Assembly (NCBI GenBank): GCA_017546145.1
Contig: JAFYXN010000003.1
Location: forward strand, 1 to 54,147
Reading direction: 5' to 3'
DNA: 54,147 nt
From: Clostridia bacterium
GTDB lineage: Bacteria; Bacillota; Clostridia; Monoglobales; Monoglobaceae
In this document: positions 9,943 through 16,992 of the stretch, in pieces
How the letters are laid out: every line of letters starts with the position of its first letter
Position numbering within the stretch: position 1 is the stretch's first letter
Made by a program: the position numbers and the translations under genes
Notes under the pieces: generated by a model
What the model was told of the DNA's origin: nothing
What the model saw: only the letters and a program-made list of their open reading frames with translations
The model's database searches: none

Positions 9943-10767
9943 TTAAACTGCGTTTTTAAAATTCTTTGGGATTTTTATAGTGTACTCGATAAACTCGTCG
10001 CTCTCGGTCTTTTTGCTTTCCGCCTCAATACCCGAGCGTTTCATCATATCCACTGCCTGTCTGATGGTATTTGAAAAAATCCTTACATCTCTGAACACCC
10101 TTATATTCTTTGGAGCGTCCTCCGGCTCTGCAGAGCACTCTGCCCTACCAAGAATTTCTTCTATTAATTCCTCCGTTTTAACAACATTAAGACCACGGTT
10201 AATTATTATATTCAAAGCTTTGAGCCTTGTTTTTTCGTCCGGCAGTTTAAGCAACGCTCTTGCATGACGCTCGCTCAGGTTGTTTTCCTTAAGCTGTCTT
10301 CGTATTTCGGCAGAAAGCTTGAGTATTCTTATCTTATTGGCAATTGTAGATTGCTTTTTTCCAAGCCGAGCCGCAAGCTCTTCCTGTGTTATTCCATGTT
10401 CCGAAAGCAACGAGCAAAACGCCTCTGCTTCTTCTATGTAACCCAAGTTTTCTCTTTGTATGTTTTCTATCAGCGCCATAATCGCGCTGTCCGTCCCCCC
10501 TGCTCTTACTACAATTGCAGGAATTTCTTCCATTTCTGCCATGCGACACGCACGAAGTCTGCGCTCGCCTGCTATCAATTCATAGTCACGACCGTTTATC
10601 TGTCTGACTACAACCGGCTGCATAAGACCATATCGCTGTATTGACGCACACAAGTCCTCCAGTGCCGCCTTGTCCATCTCTTTTCGGGGTTGATAGGGGT
10701 TTGGTCTGACCGAATCTATGGGCAAATATAAAACCTTTGAATTTTTCTCTTCTGTATACATCTTCAT
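9943..10767 (-). CDS. ParB/Spo0J-family protein, Noc-like
   Basis: A 274-residue CTP-dependent DNA clamp of the ParB family. It shows the N-terminal PNPYQPR motif, the GERR box (in LIAGERRLRA), the ENIQRENL helix, a helix-turn-helix around ITQEELAARLGKKQSTIANKI, and a C-terminal dimerisation region. There is no parA beside it, and the length suits nucleoid-occlusion protein Noc better than chromosomal ParB. An in-frame ATG at 10815 falls between the -10 box and the probable transcription start, so the start at 10767 (after AGAAGGGTGAG) is preferred. It lies 45 bases upstream of the SpoIIQ-like gene. Confidence 0.8.
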   Translation of the reverse strand: MKMYTEEKNSKVLYLPIDSVRPNPYQPRKEMDKAALEDLCASIQRYGLMQPVVVRQINGRDYELIAGERRLRACRMAEMEEIPAIVVRAGGTDSAIMALIENIQRENLGYIEEAEAFCSLLSEHGITQEELAARLGKKQSTIANKIRILKLSAEIRRQLKENNLSERHARALLKLPDEKTRLKALNIIINRGLNVVKTEELIEEILGRAECSAEPEDAPKNIRVFRDVRIFSNTIRQAVDMMKRSGIEAESKKTESDEFIEYTIKIPKNFKNAV

Positions 10768-10815
10768 CTCACCCTTCTGTATATTGGTTATTTGTTTTAT
10801 GTACTCTTTTTCCAT

Positions 10816-10844
10816 ATTTTACCATACAATGGAAGCAAATACAA
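10816..10844 (-). promoter_or_regulatory. Promoter of the Noc-like gene
   Basis: Minus-strand -35 TTGTAT (10839-10844), a 17-base spacer, and extended -10 TGGTAAAAT (hexamer 10816-10821). It fixes the coding start downstream at 10767. Confidence 0.6.
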
Positions 10845-11023
10845 ATTTTTTCGTATGCAAAAGATGATGAATTGTCTTTTAATTCTTGGGGGTTTGACTG
10901 TTTCTTATGCAAAATTGGCTTTGATGACAAAAAAGGATTTAATTTTTTAGGATAAAAACAAGTTTTTTATTAAAAGATTATTAAATTAAACAAGACTTTT
11001 ACAAAATTTTACAGAATTAGCTG

Positions 11024-11052
11024 TTGCAATTTTATTTTAATAGTGATATAAT
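11024..11052 (+). promoter_or_regulatory. Promoter P1 of the first tandem structured RNA
   Basis: -35 TTGCAA (11024-11029), a 17-base spacer and a perfect -10 TATAAT (11047-11052). The 29 bases from -35 to -10 are identical to promoter P2 290 bases downstream. About 20 bases upstream of both promoters lie two TTTTACA direct repeats. Confidence 0.88.
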
Positions 11053-11058
11053 AAATTT

Positions 11059-11218
11059 GCGAAACAATTTAAATAGGACTTTATTCACTAAGCACATTTT
11101 GCCTCTTGGTAAAAATGCATGCTCTATTTAATGTGCTTTAGTGGTATATTTAAATTGTTTCGCGACAAATTGGAGCTGTGCATTTTTTGTGCGTCAACTT
11201 CGGTTGGCGCACTTTTTT
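11059..11218 (+). ncRNA. Structured small RNA 1 of a tandem pair, about 160 nt
   Basis: No open reading frame fits here. The transcript is predicted to begin with G 11059, seven bases after the -10 box, which is also the first base of a perfect 17-bp closing stem (11059-11075 with 11147-11163). Inside are a 10-base 5' bulge, a second stem of 13 bp with a one-base bulge (5' arm CACTAAGCACATT, 3' arm ending TTTAGTG), a 15-base 3' bulge, and an apical 7-bp hairpin with a TCTT loop. A 25-base linker leads to a TTCG-loop terminator. The architecture is repeated in RNA 2 with different stem sequences. A 6S-like RNA was considered, but the staggered bulges do not form its symmetric central bubble. 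The family is unassigned. Confidence 0.75.
11189..11218 (+). terminator. Terminator of structured RNA 1
   Basis: 10-bp stem GTGCGTCAAC with GTTGGCGCAC (one G-T pair), a TTCG tetraloop, then six T. Confidence 0.93.
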
Positions 11219-11313
11219 GTTACAGTTTAATTCGAAACACAACTATTTTAATATTTAATATACTTTAAAAAAGTTAAGGTTTTTATTATTTTACATAATT
11301 TTACAGAAAACTA

Positions 11314-11342
11314 TTGCAATTTTATTTTAATAGTGATATAAT
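11314..11342 (+). promoter_or_regulatory. Promoter P2 of the second tandem structured RNA
   Basis: -35 TTGCAA (11314-11319), a 17-base spacer, -10 TATAAT (11337-11342). The whole -35 to -10 segment is identical to P1. The upstream TTTTACA pair is also conserved. Confidence 0.88.
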
Positions 11343-11348
11343 ACAATC

Positions 11349-11505
11349 AGCTACATTCCTAACTTAATTAGTACACCTAAAGGTGTGCGTTTTGCAAAAA
11401 ACGCACACTTTGGTTCGCTGTACCTTTGGGTGTAGTTAGGAGTGTAGCTACTCGGAACTGAGGCTGTGCGTTTTTCATGCGTCAGCTTCGGTTGGCGCAT
11501 TTTTT
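11349..11505 (+). ncRNA. Structured small RNA 2 of a tandem pair, about 157 nt
   Basis: The predicted start is again seven bases after the -10 box and at the first base of the closing stem: 16 bp, 11349-11364 with 11434-11449, one G-T pair. Then come an 8-base 5' bulge, a 10-bp second stem (ACACCTAAAG with CTTTGGGTGT), an apical hairpin with GTGTGCG against CGCACAC, and a 3' bulge of about 15 bases. A 27-base linker containing GGCTGTGCG, close to GAGCTGTGC in RNA 1, precedes a TTCG-loop terminator. Stem sequences differ from RNA 1 but the pairing layout is the same, which argues for selection on structure. It ends 21 bases before a 49-codon gene, so it could also act as that gene's leader. 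Confidence 0.75.
11477..11505 (+). terminator. Terminator of structured RNA 2
   Basis: 10-bp stem ATGCGTCAGC with GTTGGCGCAT, a TTCG tetraloop, then a T run. It is nearly the same as the terminator of RNA 1. Confidence 0.9.
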
Positions 11506-11525
11506 ATATATTGGGAGGAAAAAAC

Positions 11526-11675
11526 ATGGAAAACTACAAAAGCTTTTATCACACAATGTTCAACAAGGTTACGGACGTAATTGAGGAGTTGCAAAAACTG
11601 CAGCAGGAAATGGAAGAAAAATACATAAGGGCGTGCGAAGCAGACGAAAGCAATAAGCTAAACGAAAACCTTTAA
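11526..11675 (+). CDS. Small conserved-looking protein, 49 residues
   Basis: A 49-residue charged helical protein with the pattern MFNKVTDVIEELQKLQQEMEEKYI and an acidic tail. Short proteins with an LFNxVTDAI...A..EEL/MYI pattern are familiar to me from Clostridia and their phages, but I know no function. The start is set by TTGGGAGGAAAAAAC directly before ATG. A longer in-frame extension to 11466 would run through the terminator of RNA 2 and is rejected. No separate promoter is visible in the 20 bases after that terminator, so expression would depend on read-through from P2. Confidence 0.7.
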   Translation: MENYKSFYHTMFNKVTDVIEELQKLQQEMEEKYIRACEADESNKLNENL

Positions 11676-11687
11676 GACGATTAAGCA

Positions 11688-11837
11688 AAACAAAGCGGCT
11701 TCGCCGCTCGCCGCAGGCGGCGGTCGTAGCATTAACACTTTGTTTACCCATGTGCATTTCGGCAAAGCCGAAAATTTTGCACGGGTATCAAATTTGTGTT
11801 TTGTATAATAGGAAATTGTGAATTTCCTATTATACAA
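11688..11837. repeat. Chain of intergenic hairpins (possible palindromic repeat element)
   Basis: Consecutive inverted repeats fill this spacer. The outer stem is AAACAAAG (11688-11695) with CTTTGTTT (11738-11745), enclosing GCGGC/GCCGC and CGCCGC/GCGGCG hairpins. Next come TTTCGGC/GCCGAAA (11757-11773) inside GTGCA/TGCAC, and a perfect 17-bp palindrome with a 3-base loop (11801-11837). No coding potential is evident. It may be a MITE-like or REP-like element; only one copy lies in the window. Confidence 0.5.
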
Positions 11838-11867
11838 AAATCGGGCAGACAAATGTCTGCCCGATTT
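11838..11867 (-). terminator. Terminator of the EamA transporter operon
   Basis: 14-bp perfect stem AAATCGGGCAGACA with its complement and a 2-base spacer, 17 bases beyond the stop codon; five T follow on the minus strand. Confidence 0.85.
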
Positions 11868-11883
11868 GTATATTGACTAATAT

Positions 11884-12831
11884 TTACAGTTCCGCAAGAC
11901 CTTCTGCAACACCCATAATAATTATTCCGGCAAAAACCGCAACAAGGGCTGCATAGTGCTTCCACGAAAGACGTTCTTTAAGGAAGATTGCACTCCAAAG
12001 CGAAGAAATTACGCAGTACGCACATATAATCGGCGCTGCACCTACAGGGTTTGCGGCAAGTGCATACACATACGCAAACTGCCCTGCAGTTTCGCAAATT
12101 GCGCCAATCCCCTTGGGCGCTTCCTCCTTCAGTTTAAGGCTGCCAAGCTTTTGCTTTTTGATTACAAATACATATATAAATGCAACAATCGCCATAAACA
12201 GGAATGTCAGCTCATAAGCTACATTAGCAACGTCTTCGTCAAGGTAATGGAAAATGCTGGTCATAAAGGTGTTACCTTCTTCTAAAATTACCGCGTCAAA
12301 AAATGTGCCGAGGGCGTCAATGATGCAATAAAGAACAGGAAGCAAAATCGCAAGAACGCTTTTTGAATATTTTCTGTTTGCTTTAAGCTGGCGTTTTGCC
12401 TTTGCTTCGTCATCCTCGGTATACTCTGCAATACCAAGAAAAACTACACCCAGCGAAACAATTACAACACCTACGGTTGAAAGTCCGTCAATGGTTTGTC
12501 CAAGAACAACAAAGCAAAGGATTGCCGCAATTGCCCCTGACGAATTGCAAATCGGTGAGGAAACCGAAAGCTCAATATATCTGAGCGAAACATATCCGAA
12601 TATCATTGACAGTATGTACATTGCAGATGCAGGCAGATAATAAATTATGTCCTGCATGGTAACAGTTGTGCCTGTTGCCATTTCATAAAAGGCATGAATA
12701 CCCATAACAAGGCCTACCGCCATTACCATTTTCCAATGACTGTATTTGTCAGAAGGCTTTGAACCAAGCTTGCTGAAAAAGTCCGAGCCGCTCCAGCACA
12801 GCATCGCAATAATCGCTATAACCAACCACAT
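11884..12831 (-). CDS. EamA-family (DMT superfamily) transporter
   Basis: A 315-residue integral membrane protein with about ten hydrophobic segments arranged as two EamA-like halves. A charged loop between them (EDDEAKAKRQLKANRK) is predicted to be cytoplasmic. The drug/metabolite transporter superfamily exports or imports small metabolites; the substrate cannot be read from sequence. It starts two bases after the stop of the PLP enzyme upstream, so the two are translated from one message, and a substrate related to sulfur amino acids or another product of that enzyme is a reasonable guess. Confidence 0.85.
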   Translation of the reverse strand: MWLVIAIIAMLCWSGSDFFSKLGSKPSDKYSHWKMVMAVGLVMGIHAFYEMATGTTVTMQDIIYYLPASAMYILSMIFGYVSLRYIELSVSSPICNSSGAIAAILCFVVLGQTIDGLSTVGVVIVSLGVVFLGIAEYTEDDEAKAKRQLKANRKYSKSVLAILLPVLYCIIDALGTFFDAVILEEGNTFMTSIFHYLDEDVANVAYELTFLFMAIVAFIYVFVIKKQKLGSLKLKEEAPKGIGAICETAGQFAYVYALAANPVGAAPIICAYCVISSLWSAIFLKERLSWKHYAALVAVFAGIIIMGVAEGLAEL

Positions 12832-12833
12832 TC

Positions 12834-14135
12834 TTACATCTCTCCTTTAATCTTTTCTTTAGTTAATAATTTATCATCAAGCATCGCCTGAACAGACTTT
12901 AGTATTCCAAGCTTTGCGTGATACCACGTTATACCGCCCTGAAAATAAACCGCATACGGCTCGCGCAGGGGGGCATCTGCACTAAGCTCAATAGATGAGC
13001 CTTGAACAAACGCACCTGCAGCCATAATAACCTGAGATTCGTATCCCGGCATATCCCCCGGAACAGGAGTTACATAGCTGTCAACCGGCGCTGCTGCCTG
13101 AATCCCTTTGCAAAAAGCAATTACTCCTTCGGCACTGCCAAGCTCCACTGCCTGAATTATATCGTGACGGCTCTCGGTTGCATTTGGCACACATCTGAAG
13201 CCCAAAGCTTCATAAATGTTTGCCGCAAAAATTGCGCCCTTAAGCGCACCCGAAACAACAGTTGGCGCCATAAAAAGTCCCTGATAGAACTGACGCATAA
13301 GACCCATATTGGTTCCGACCTCTTTGCCAAGTCCCGGAGCTGTCAGACGAAAAGCACAGTTTTCGATGCATTCACGGGTTCCGCAGATATACCCTCCCGA
13401 AGGAGCAAGACCGCCGCCAAGATTTTTAATCAGCGAGCCGACAATCATATCTGCACCAAAATTTGAAGGCTCTTCACATTCCACAAACTCACCGTAGCAA
13501 TTGTCTACCATTACGATTACATCAGGCTTTATTTCTTTAACAAATTTAATCAGTCTTGCAATCTTTTCAACCGAAAATGTTTCACGCGTTTGATAGCCTT
13601 TTGAACGCTGAATGGTTATCAGTTTTGTTTTGCTGTTTATTGCCTCGCGGATTTTGTCATAATCAAAGCTGTCATCCGCAAGCAAATCCACCTGTCGGTA
13701 TTTAACACCGTATTCCGCAAGGGACCCCTTTTGAGGGCGTATACCTATAACCCCTTCCAAAGTATCGTAGGGCTTGCCTGCAGGTGATAAAAGCTCATCG
13801 CCAGGTCTGAGATTTGCACTGAGTGCCAAGGCCAGCGCATGAGTTCCGCAAGTTATCTGAGGTCTTACCAGTGCGTCCTCTGTACCAAAGCAATCTGCAT
13901 AAACACGTTCAAGCGTATCCCTTCCTACATCGTCATAGCCATAGCCTGTGGATTCTGCAAAGCAGGCGGCATCCACCCTATTCTTCTGCATTGCAGCAAT
14001 CACCTTCAGCTGGTTGTGCTCTGCTGTTTTGTCTATTTCTTTAAATCGCGTTTCAAGGCTCTCAAGAATTTTTTCGCCAAAGGCAAACACTTCATCCGAG
14101 ATACCCATTTTGCTGTAGATATTTTCTTTTGTCAT
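12834..14135 (-). CDS. PLP-dependent methionine gamma-lyase-like protein (COG4100, aluminium-resistance family)
   Basis: A 433-residue fold-type I PLP enzyme of the Met_gamma_lyase family (PF06838), annotated in many Firmicutes as cystathionine beta-lyase family or aluminium resistance protein (Bacillus YnbB). The PLP lysine is Lys237 in GSLIKNLGGG; CGTHALALAL (about residues 96-105) and VDNCYGEFVE are also typical. The true substrate of the family is not established. ATG follows TTGGAGGTATACCG. It forms an operon with the EamA transporter directly downstream. Confidence 0.85.
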   Translation of the reverse strand: MTKENIYSKMGISDEVFAFGEKILESLETRFKEIDKTAEHNQLKVIAAMQKNRVDAACFAESTGYGYDDVGRDTLERVYADCFGTEDALVRPQITCGTHALALALSANLRPGDELLSPAGKPYDTLEGVIGIRPQKGSLAEYGVKYRQVDLLADDSFDYDKIREAINSKTKLITIQRSKGYQTRETFSVEKIARLIKFVKEIKPDVIVMVDNCYGEFVECEEPSNFGADMIVGSLIKNLGGGLAPSGGYICGTRECIENCAFRLTAPGLGKEVGTNMGLMRQFYQGLFMAPTVVSGALKGAIFAANIYEALGFRCVPNATESRHDIIQAVELGSAEGVIAFCKGIQAAAPVDSYVTPVPGDMPGYESQVIMAAGAFVQGSSIELSADAPLREPYAVYFQGGITWYHAKLGILKSVQAMLDDKLLTKEKIKGEM

Positions 14136-14197
14136 CGGTATACCTCCAATTTTCTATAAAATTATACATTAATTTCTTTAATTAGTCAATAAAACTA

Positions 14198-14227
14198 TTG
14201 TTTTTTTAATGTGTAATATGGTATACT
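14198..14227 (+). promoter_or_regulatory. Promoter of the LOG-family gene
   Basis: -35 TTGTTT (14198-14203), an 18-base spacer, -10 TATACT (14222-14227), 45 bases before the ATG. Confidence 0.6.
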
Positions 14228-14271
14228 TAACACATATTATAAATATAATCGGTTGTTAAGGAGGTTTATTT

Positions 14272-14850
14272 ATGAATATTTGTGTATACGGTGCATCAAG
14301 CAATGCAATAGATAAAGAATACATACTTCAAGGCGAGCTTTTGGGCGAAGAAATGGCAAAACGCGGGCATAGTCTGATTTATGGCGGCGGTGCCAACGGA
14401 CTTATGGGAGCAGTTGCAAGGGGTATGACAAAGGGGGGCGGAAAAATAGTCGGGGTTGCTCCTTCCTTTTTTGAGGTAGACGGCGTGCTTTATGACAAAT
14501 GTACAGAGTTTGTTTATACCGATACCATGCGAGAGCGAAAACAGATTATGGAAGACCGTTCAGACGCGTTTATTATGACCCCCGGCGGAATAGGAACCTT
14601 TGAAGAGTTTTTTGAAATTATGACTCTTAAACAGCTTGCACGTCACAGCAAAGCAATTGCGGTACTTAACACAAAGGGATATTTTGACCCCGTTGACACA
14701 TATCTTAAACAAATAACCGACGGCGGATTTATGAAGCATGAATCTTTAGAGCTTTATAAGTTTTTTAATGGCCCTTCCGCATTGCTGGATTATATTGAAG
14801 CGTACATTCCCGAAAAGACAGATATTAATCGGTTTAAGCATATTGGTTAA
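14272..14850 (+). CDS. LOG-family protein (TIGR00730, nucleoside 5'-monophosphate phosphoribohydrolase type)
   Basis: A 192-residue Rossmann-fold protein. It has the GGGANGLMGAVARG loop (about residues 38-51) and the catalytic PGGIGTFEEFFE motif (about 104-115). LOG proteins release a base from a nucleoside monophosphate, as in cytokinin activation; bacterial members have been shown to act on several NMPs, and the physiological substrate here is unknown. ATG behind AAGGAGGTTTATTT. It is monocistronic, bounded by its own promoter and terminator. Confidence 0.88.
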   Translation: MNICVYGASSNAIDKEYILQGELLGEEMAKRGHSLIYGGGANGLMGAVARGMTKGGGKIVGVAPSFFEVDGVLYDKCTEFVYTDTMRERKQIMEDRSDAFIMTPGGIGTFEEFFEIMTLKQLARHSKAIAVLNTKGYFDPVDTYLKQITDGGFMKHESLELYKFFNGPSALLDYIEAYIPEKTDINRFKHIG

Positions 14851-14856
14851 TCACAT

Positions 14857-14880
14857 CGCCGAAGGCATTCGCCTTCGGCG
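14857..14880 (+). terminator. Terminator of the LOG-family gene
   Basis: 10-bp perfect stem CGCCGAAGGC with GCCTTCGGCG, an ATTC loop, then TATTAATTTT. Confidence 0.8.
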
Positions 14881-14923
14881 TATTAATTTTCGGTTAAAAA
14901 TTGTTAAATAATTTTTTATCTTG

Positions 14924-14952
14924 TTGCTTTTTATATCAGCCTATGGTATACT
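14924..14952 (+). promoter_or_regulatory. Promoter of proA-relQ
   Basis: -35 TTGCTT (14924-14929), a 17-base spacer, -10 TATACT (14947-14952). Its position rules out an ATG at 14921 as the proA start. Confidence 0.7.
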
Positions 14953-14971
14953 TCAAAATGAGGTGATTTTA

Positions 14972-16216
14972 GTGTATGAGCTCGAAATAAAGGGAAAGGC
15001 GGCAAAGGCTGCCGCAGCTTGTCTTGCAGCCCTTTCATCAGATATAAAAAACAATGCTCTTTGCAGTATTGCAGAGGCTTTTAAAGAAAATACCGAATAT
15101 ATCCTTGCCGAAAATGCCAAGGATATTCAGGCAGCAAAAGAAAACGGCATGAACGACGGACTTATTGACCGTCTGCGGCTTACCGAAGAACGTATTGACG
15201 CCATGGCAGAAGGAATACTTCAGATTGCAGAGCTTGGTGACCCTGTGGGGGAAGTAGTTTCTGAGTTCAAGCGTCCCAATGGTCTTCATATAGGTCAGAT
15301 GCGTGTACCTCTTGGCGTTGTGGGAATTATCTACGAGGCGCGTCCCAACGTTACAGCTGATGCTGCTGCACTTTGCCTTAAAGCGGGAAATGCTTGTATT
15401 CTTCGTTGCGGCAAAGAGGCTCACCGTTCAAGCACGGCAATAACCAATGTTATCCGCAAGGCTATTGCGGCTGCAGGCGTTCCAGAGGATGCCGTATCAC
15501 TTGTTGAGGATACCTCACGCGAAAGCGCGGTTGCCCTGATGAAGCTTAACGATTACCTTGATGTTATTATACCGCGCGGCGGCGCAGGTCTTATCAAAAC
15601 AGTTGTTCAGAACGCCACCGTACCCGCTATTGAAACCGGCACAGGCAACTGTCACGTTTTTGTTGACGAATCCGCCGACCTTGAAACAGCAAAAAGAATT
15701 ATTATAAACGCAAAGACTTCAAGACCTTCTGTGTGCAATGCAGAGGAAAAGCTTCTTGTTCACAAAGCGGTTGCAGAGAAATTTCTTTCTGATATGCTTT
15801 CTGCACTCAGCCAAAAAGGTGTTGAAATTGTGGGCGATGAAAAAGTTTGCCAAATTTTTTCCGATGCCATTCCTGCAACAGACGAGGATTGGGAAACAGA
15901 ATACCTTGATCTTAAAATAGGAGTAAAGGTTGTGGACAGCACAGATGCGGCAATTTTGCATATAAATAAATACGGAAGCCGTCATTCCGAAGCAATAATT
16001 ACCGACAGCTATGAAAACTCACAGAAATTTTTGGAAGCAGTTGATGCGGCAGCGGTTTATGTCAATGCCTCTACAAGATTTACAGACGGATTTGAATTTG
16101 GTTTTGGTGCAGAAATCGGCATAAGCACACAAAAGCTTCACGCAAGAGGGCCGATGGGACTTAAGGCACTTACCACAACCAAATATATAATTCGCGGCAA
16201 CGGACAGATTCGCTAA
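14972..16216 (+). CDS. proA: Gamma-glutamyl phosphate reductase
   Basis: NADPH-dependent second step of proline synthesis, converting glutamyl-5-phosphate to the semialdehyde. It has 414 residues, normal for the family. The catalytic cysteine is Cys255 in RPSVCNAEE, and GVVGIIYEARPNVTADAAALC (about residues 112-132) is the usual substrate and cofactor block. The start is GTG, with GAGGTGA six to seven bases upstream; the promoter lies just before it. No proB or proC is adjacent, so the glutamate kinase must lie elsewhere. It is followed after 24 bases by a small alarmone synthetase. Confidence 0.95.
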   Translation: MYELEIKGKAAKAAAACLAALSSDIKNNALCSIAEAFKENTEYILAENAKDIQAAKENGMNDGLIDRLRLTEERIDAMAEGILQIAELGDPVGEVVSEFKRPNGLHIGQMRVPLGVVGIIYEARPNVTADAAALCLKAGNACILRCGKEAHRSSTAITNVIRKAIAAAGVPEDAVSLVEDTSRESAVALMKLNDYLDVIIPRGGAGLIKTVVQNATVPAIETGTGNCHVFVDESADLETAKRIIINAKTSRPSVCNAEEKLLVHKAVAEKFLSDMLSALSQKGVEIVGDEKVCQIFSDAIPATDEDWETEYLDLKIGVKVVDSTDAAILHINKYGSRHSEAIITDSYENSQKFLEAVDAAAVYVNASTRFTDGFEFGFGAEIGISTQKLHARGPMGLKALTTTKYIIRGNGQIR

Positions 16217-16240
16217 ACGACTTGAAAGGATTTAAAAGAA

Positions 16241-16915
16241 ATGGAAAAAGAACTTAGCAAAGCGGTGCTTGCCAATGTTGCAATTCCCGAAGACACAGCC
16301 AATATTTTTGCAGAGGTAGCACACCGTTTTGAAGAACTTATGATGATGTATCAGTGTGCCATTCAGGAGGTAACAACCAAACTGGAGGTACTCAACCACG
16401 AGATGTCGGTGCGCAACAACCGAAACCCCATTGAAACCATAAAATTCCGCATCAAAAAGCCCAAGAGCATTGCGGAAAAGCTTTTAAGAAACGGCCATGA
16501 GGTTTCAATCGAGTCTGTATCAAAGCATCTTAACGATGTTGCAGGGGTTCGTGTTATATGCTCGTTTATTGAAGATATATACACAATTGCCGATATGCTT
16601 ACACGTCAGGACGATATTCGGCTTATAAATGTTAAAGACTACATAAAAAAGCCCAAAGAAAACGGATACCGCAGCTATCACATGATAATTGAAATCCCTG
16701 TGTTTTTCTCGGACAAAAAGCAGCATATACGCGTTGAAGTTCAGATACGTACTATGGCAATGGACTTTTGGGCAAGTCTTGAGCATCACGTGCGCTATAA
16801 AAAGAACATTGATAACTCTGAAGAAATGTCAATGCGTCTTAAAAAATGTGCTGATGTCATAGCTGCAACCGACAAGGAAATGCAAAATATAGCCGAAGAA
16901 ATAAATCTTTTATAA
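16241..16915 (+). CDS. relQ: Small alarmone synthetase, RelQ-like GTP pyrophosphokinase
   Basis: A 224-residue single-domain (p)ppGpp synthetase that transfers pyrophosphate from ATP to GDP or GTP. It has no HD hydrolase or TGS/ACT domains. Synthetase signatures are present: DVAGVRVIC, ENGYRSYHMIIE and VEVQIRTMAMDFWASLEH. The C-terminal helix is consistent with the RelQ/SasB (YjbM) tetrameric type rather than RelP. ATG follows GAAAGGATTTAAAAGAA. Because it is 24 bases after proA with no terminator between, the two are probably co-transcribed. Confidence 0.9.
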   Translation: MEKELSKAVLANVAIPEDTANIFAEVAHRFEELMMMYQCAIQEVTTKLEVLNHEMSVRNNRNPIETIKFRIKKPKSIAEKLLRNGHEVSIESVSKHLNDVAGVRVICSFIEDIYTIADMLTRQDDIRLINVKDYIKKPKENGYRSYHMIIEIPVFFSDKKQHIRVEVQIRTMAMDFWASLEHHVRYKKNIDNSEEMSMRLKKCADVIAATDKEMQNIAEEINLL

Positions 16916-16992
16916 AAATTTTTAAATAATGCAACCTTTTTGGCAATTTAAAAGTATTACAAGTGTAAAAACTGATTTAAAGGAGAAAATAT

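Noticed and set aside
10866..10949. 27-codon frame (MNCLLILGG start) in the spacer upstream of RNA 1
   Set aside because: No ribosome binding site, AT-rich random-looking composition and no terminator.
11059..11218. Calling the structured RNA a 6S RNA (ssrS)
   Set aside because: The closing stem at the transcription start fits, but the interior shows opposed staggered bulges with a strong second stem rather than a large central bubble, and each RNA carries a separate terminator. Left as unassigned.
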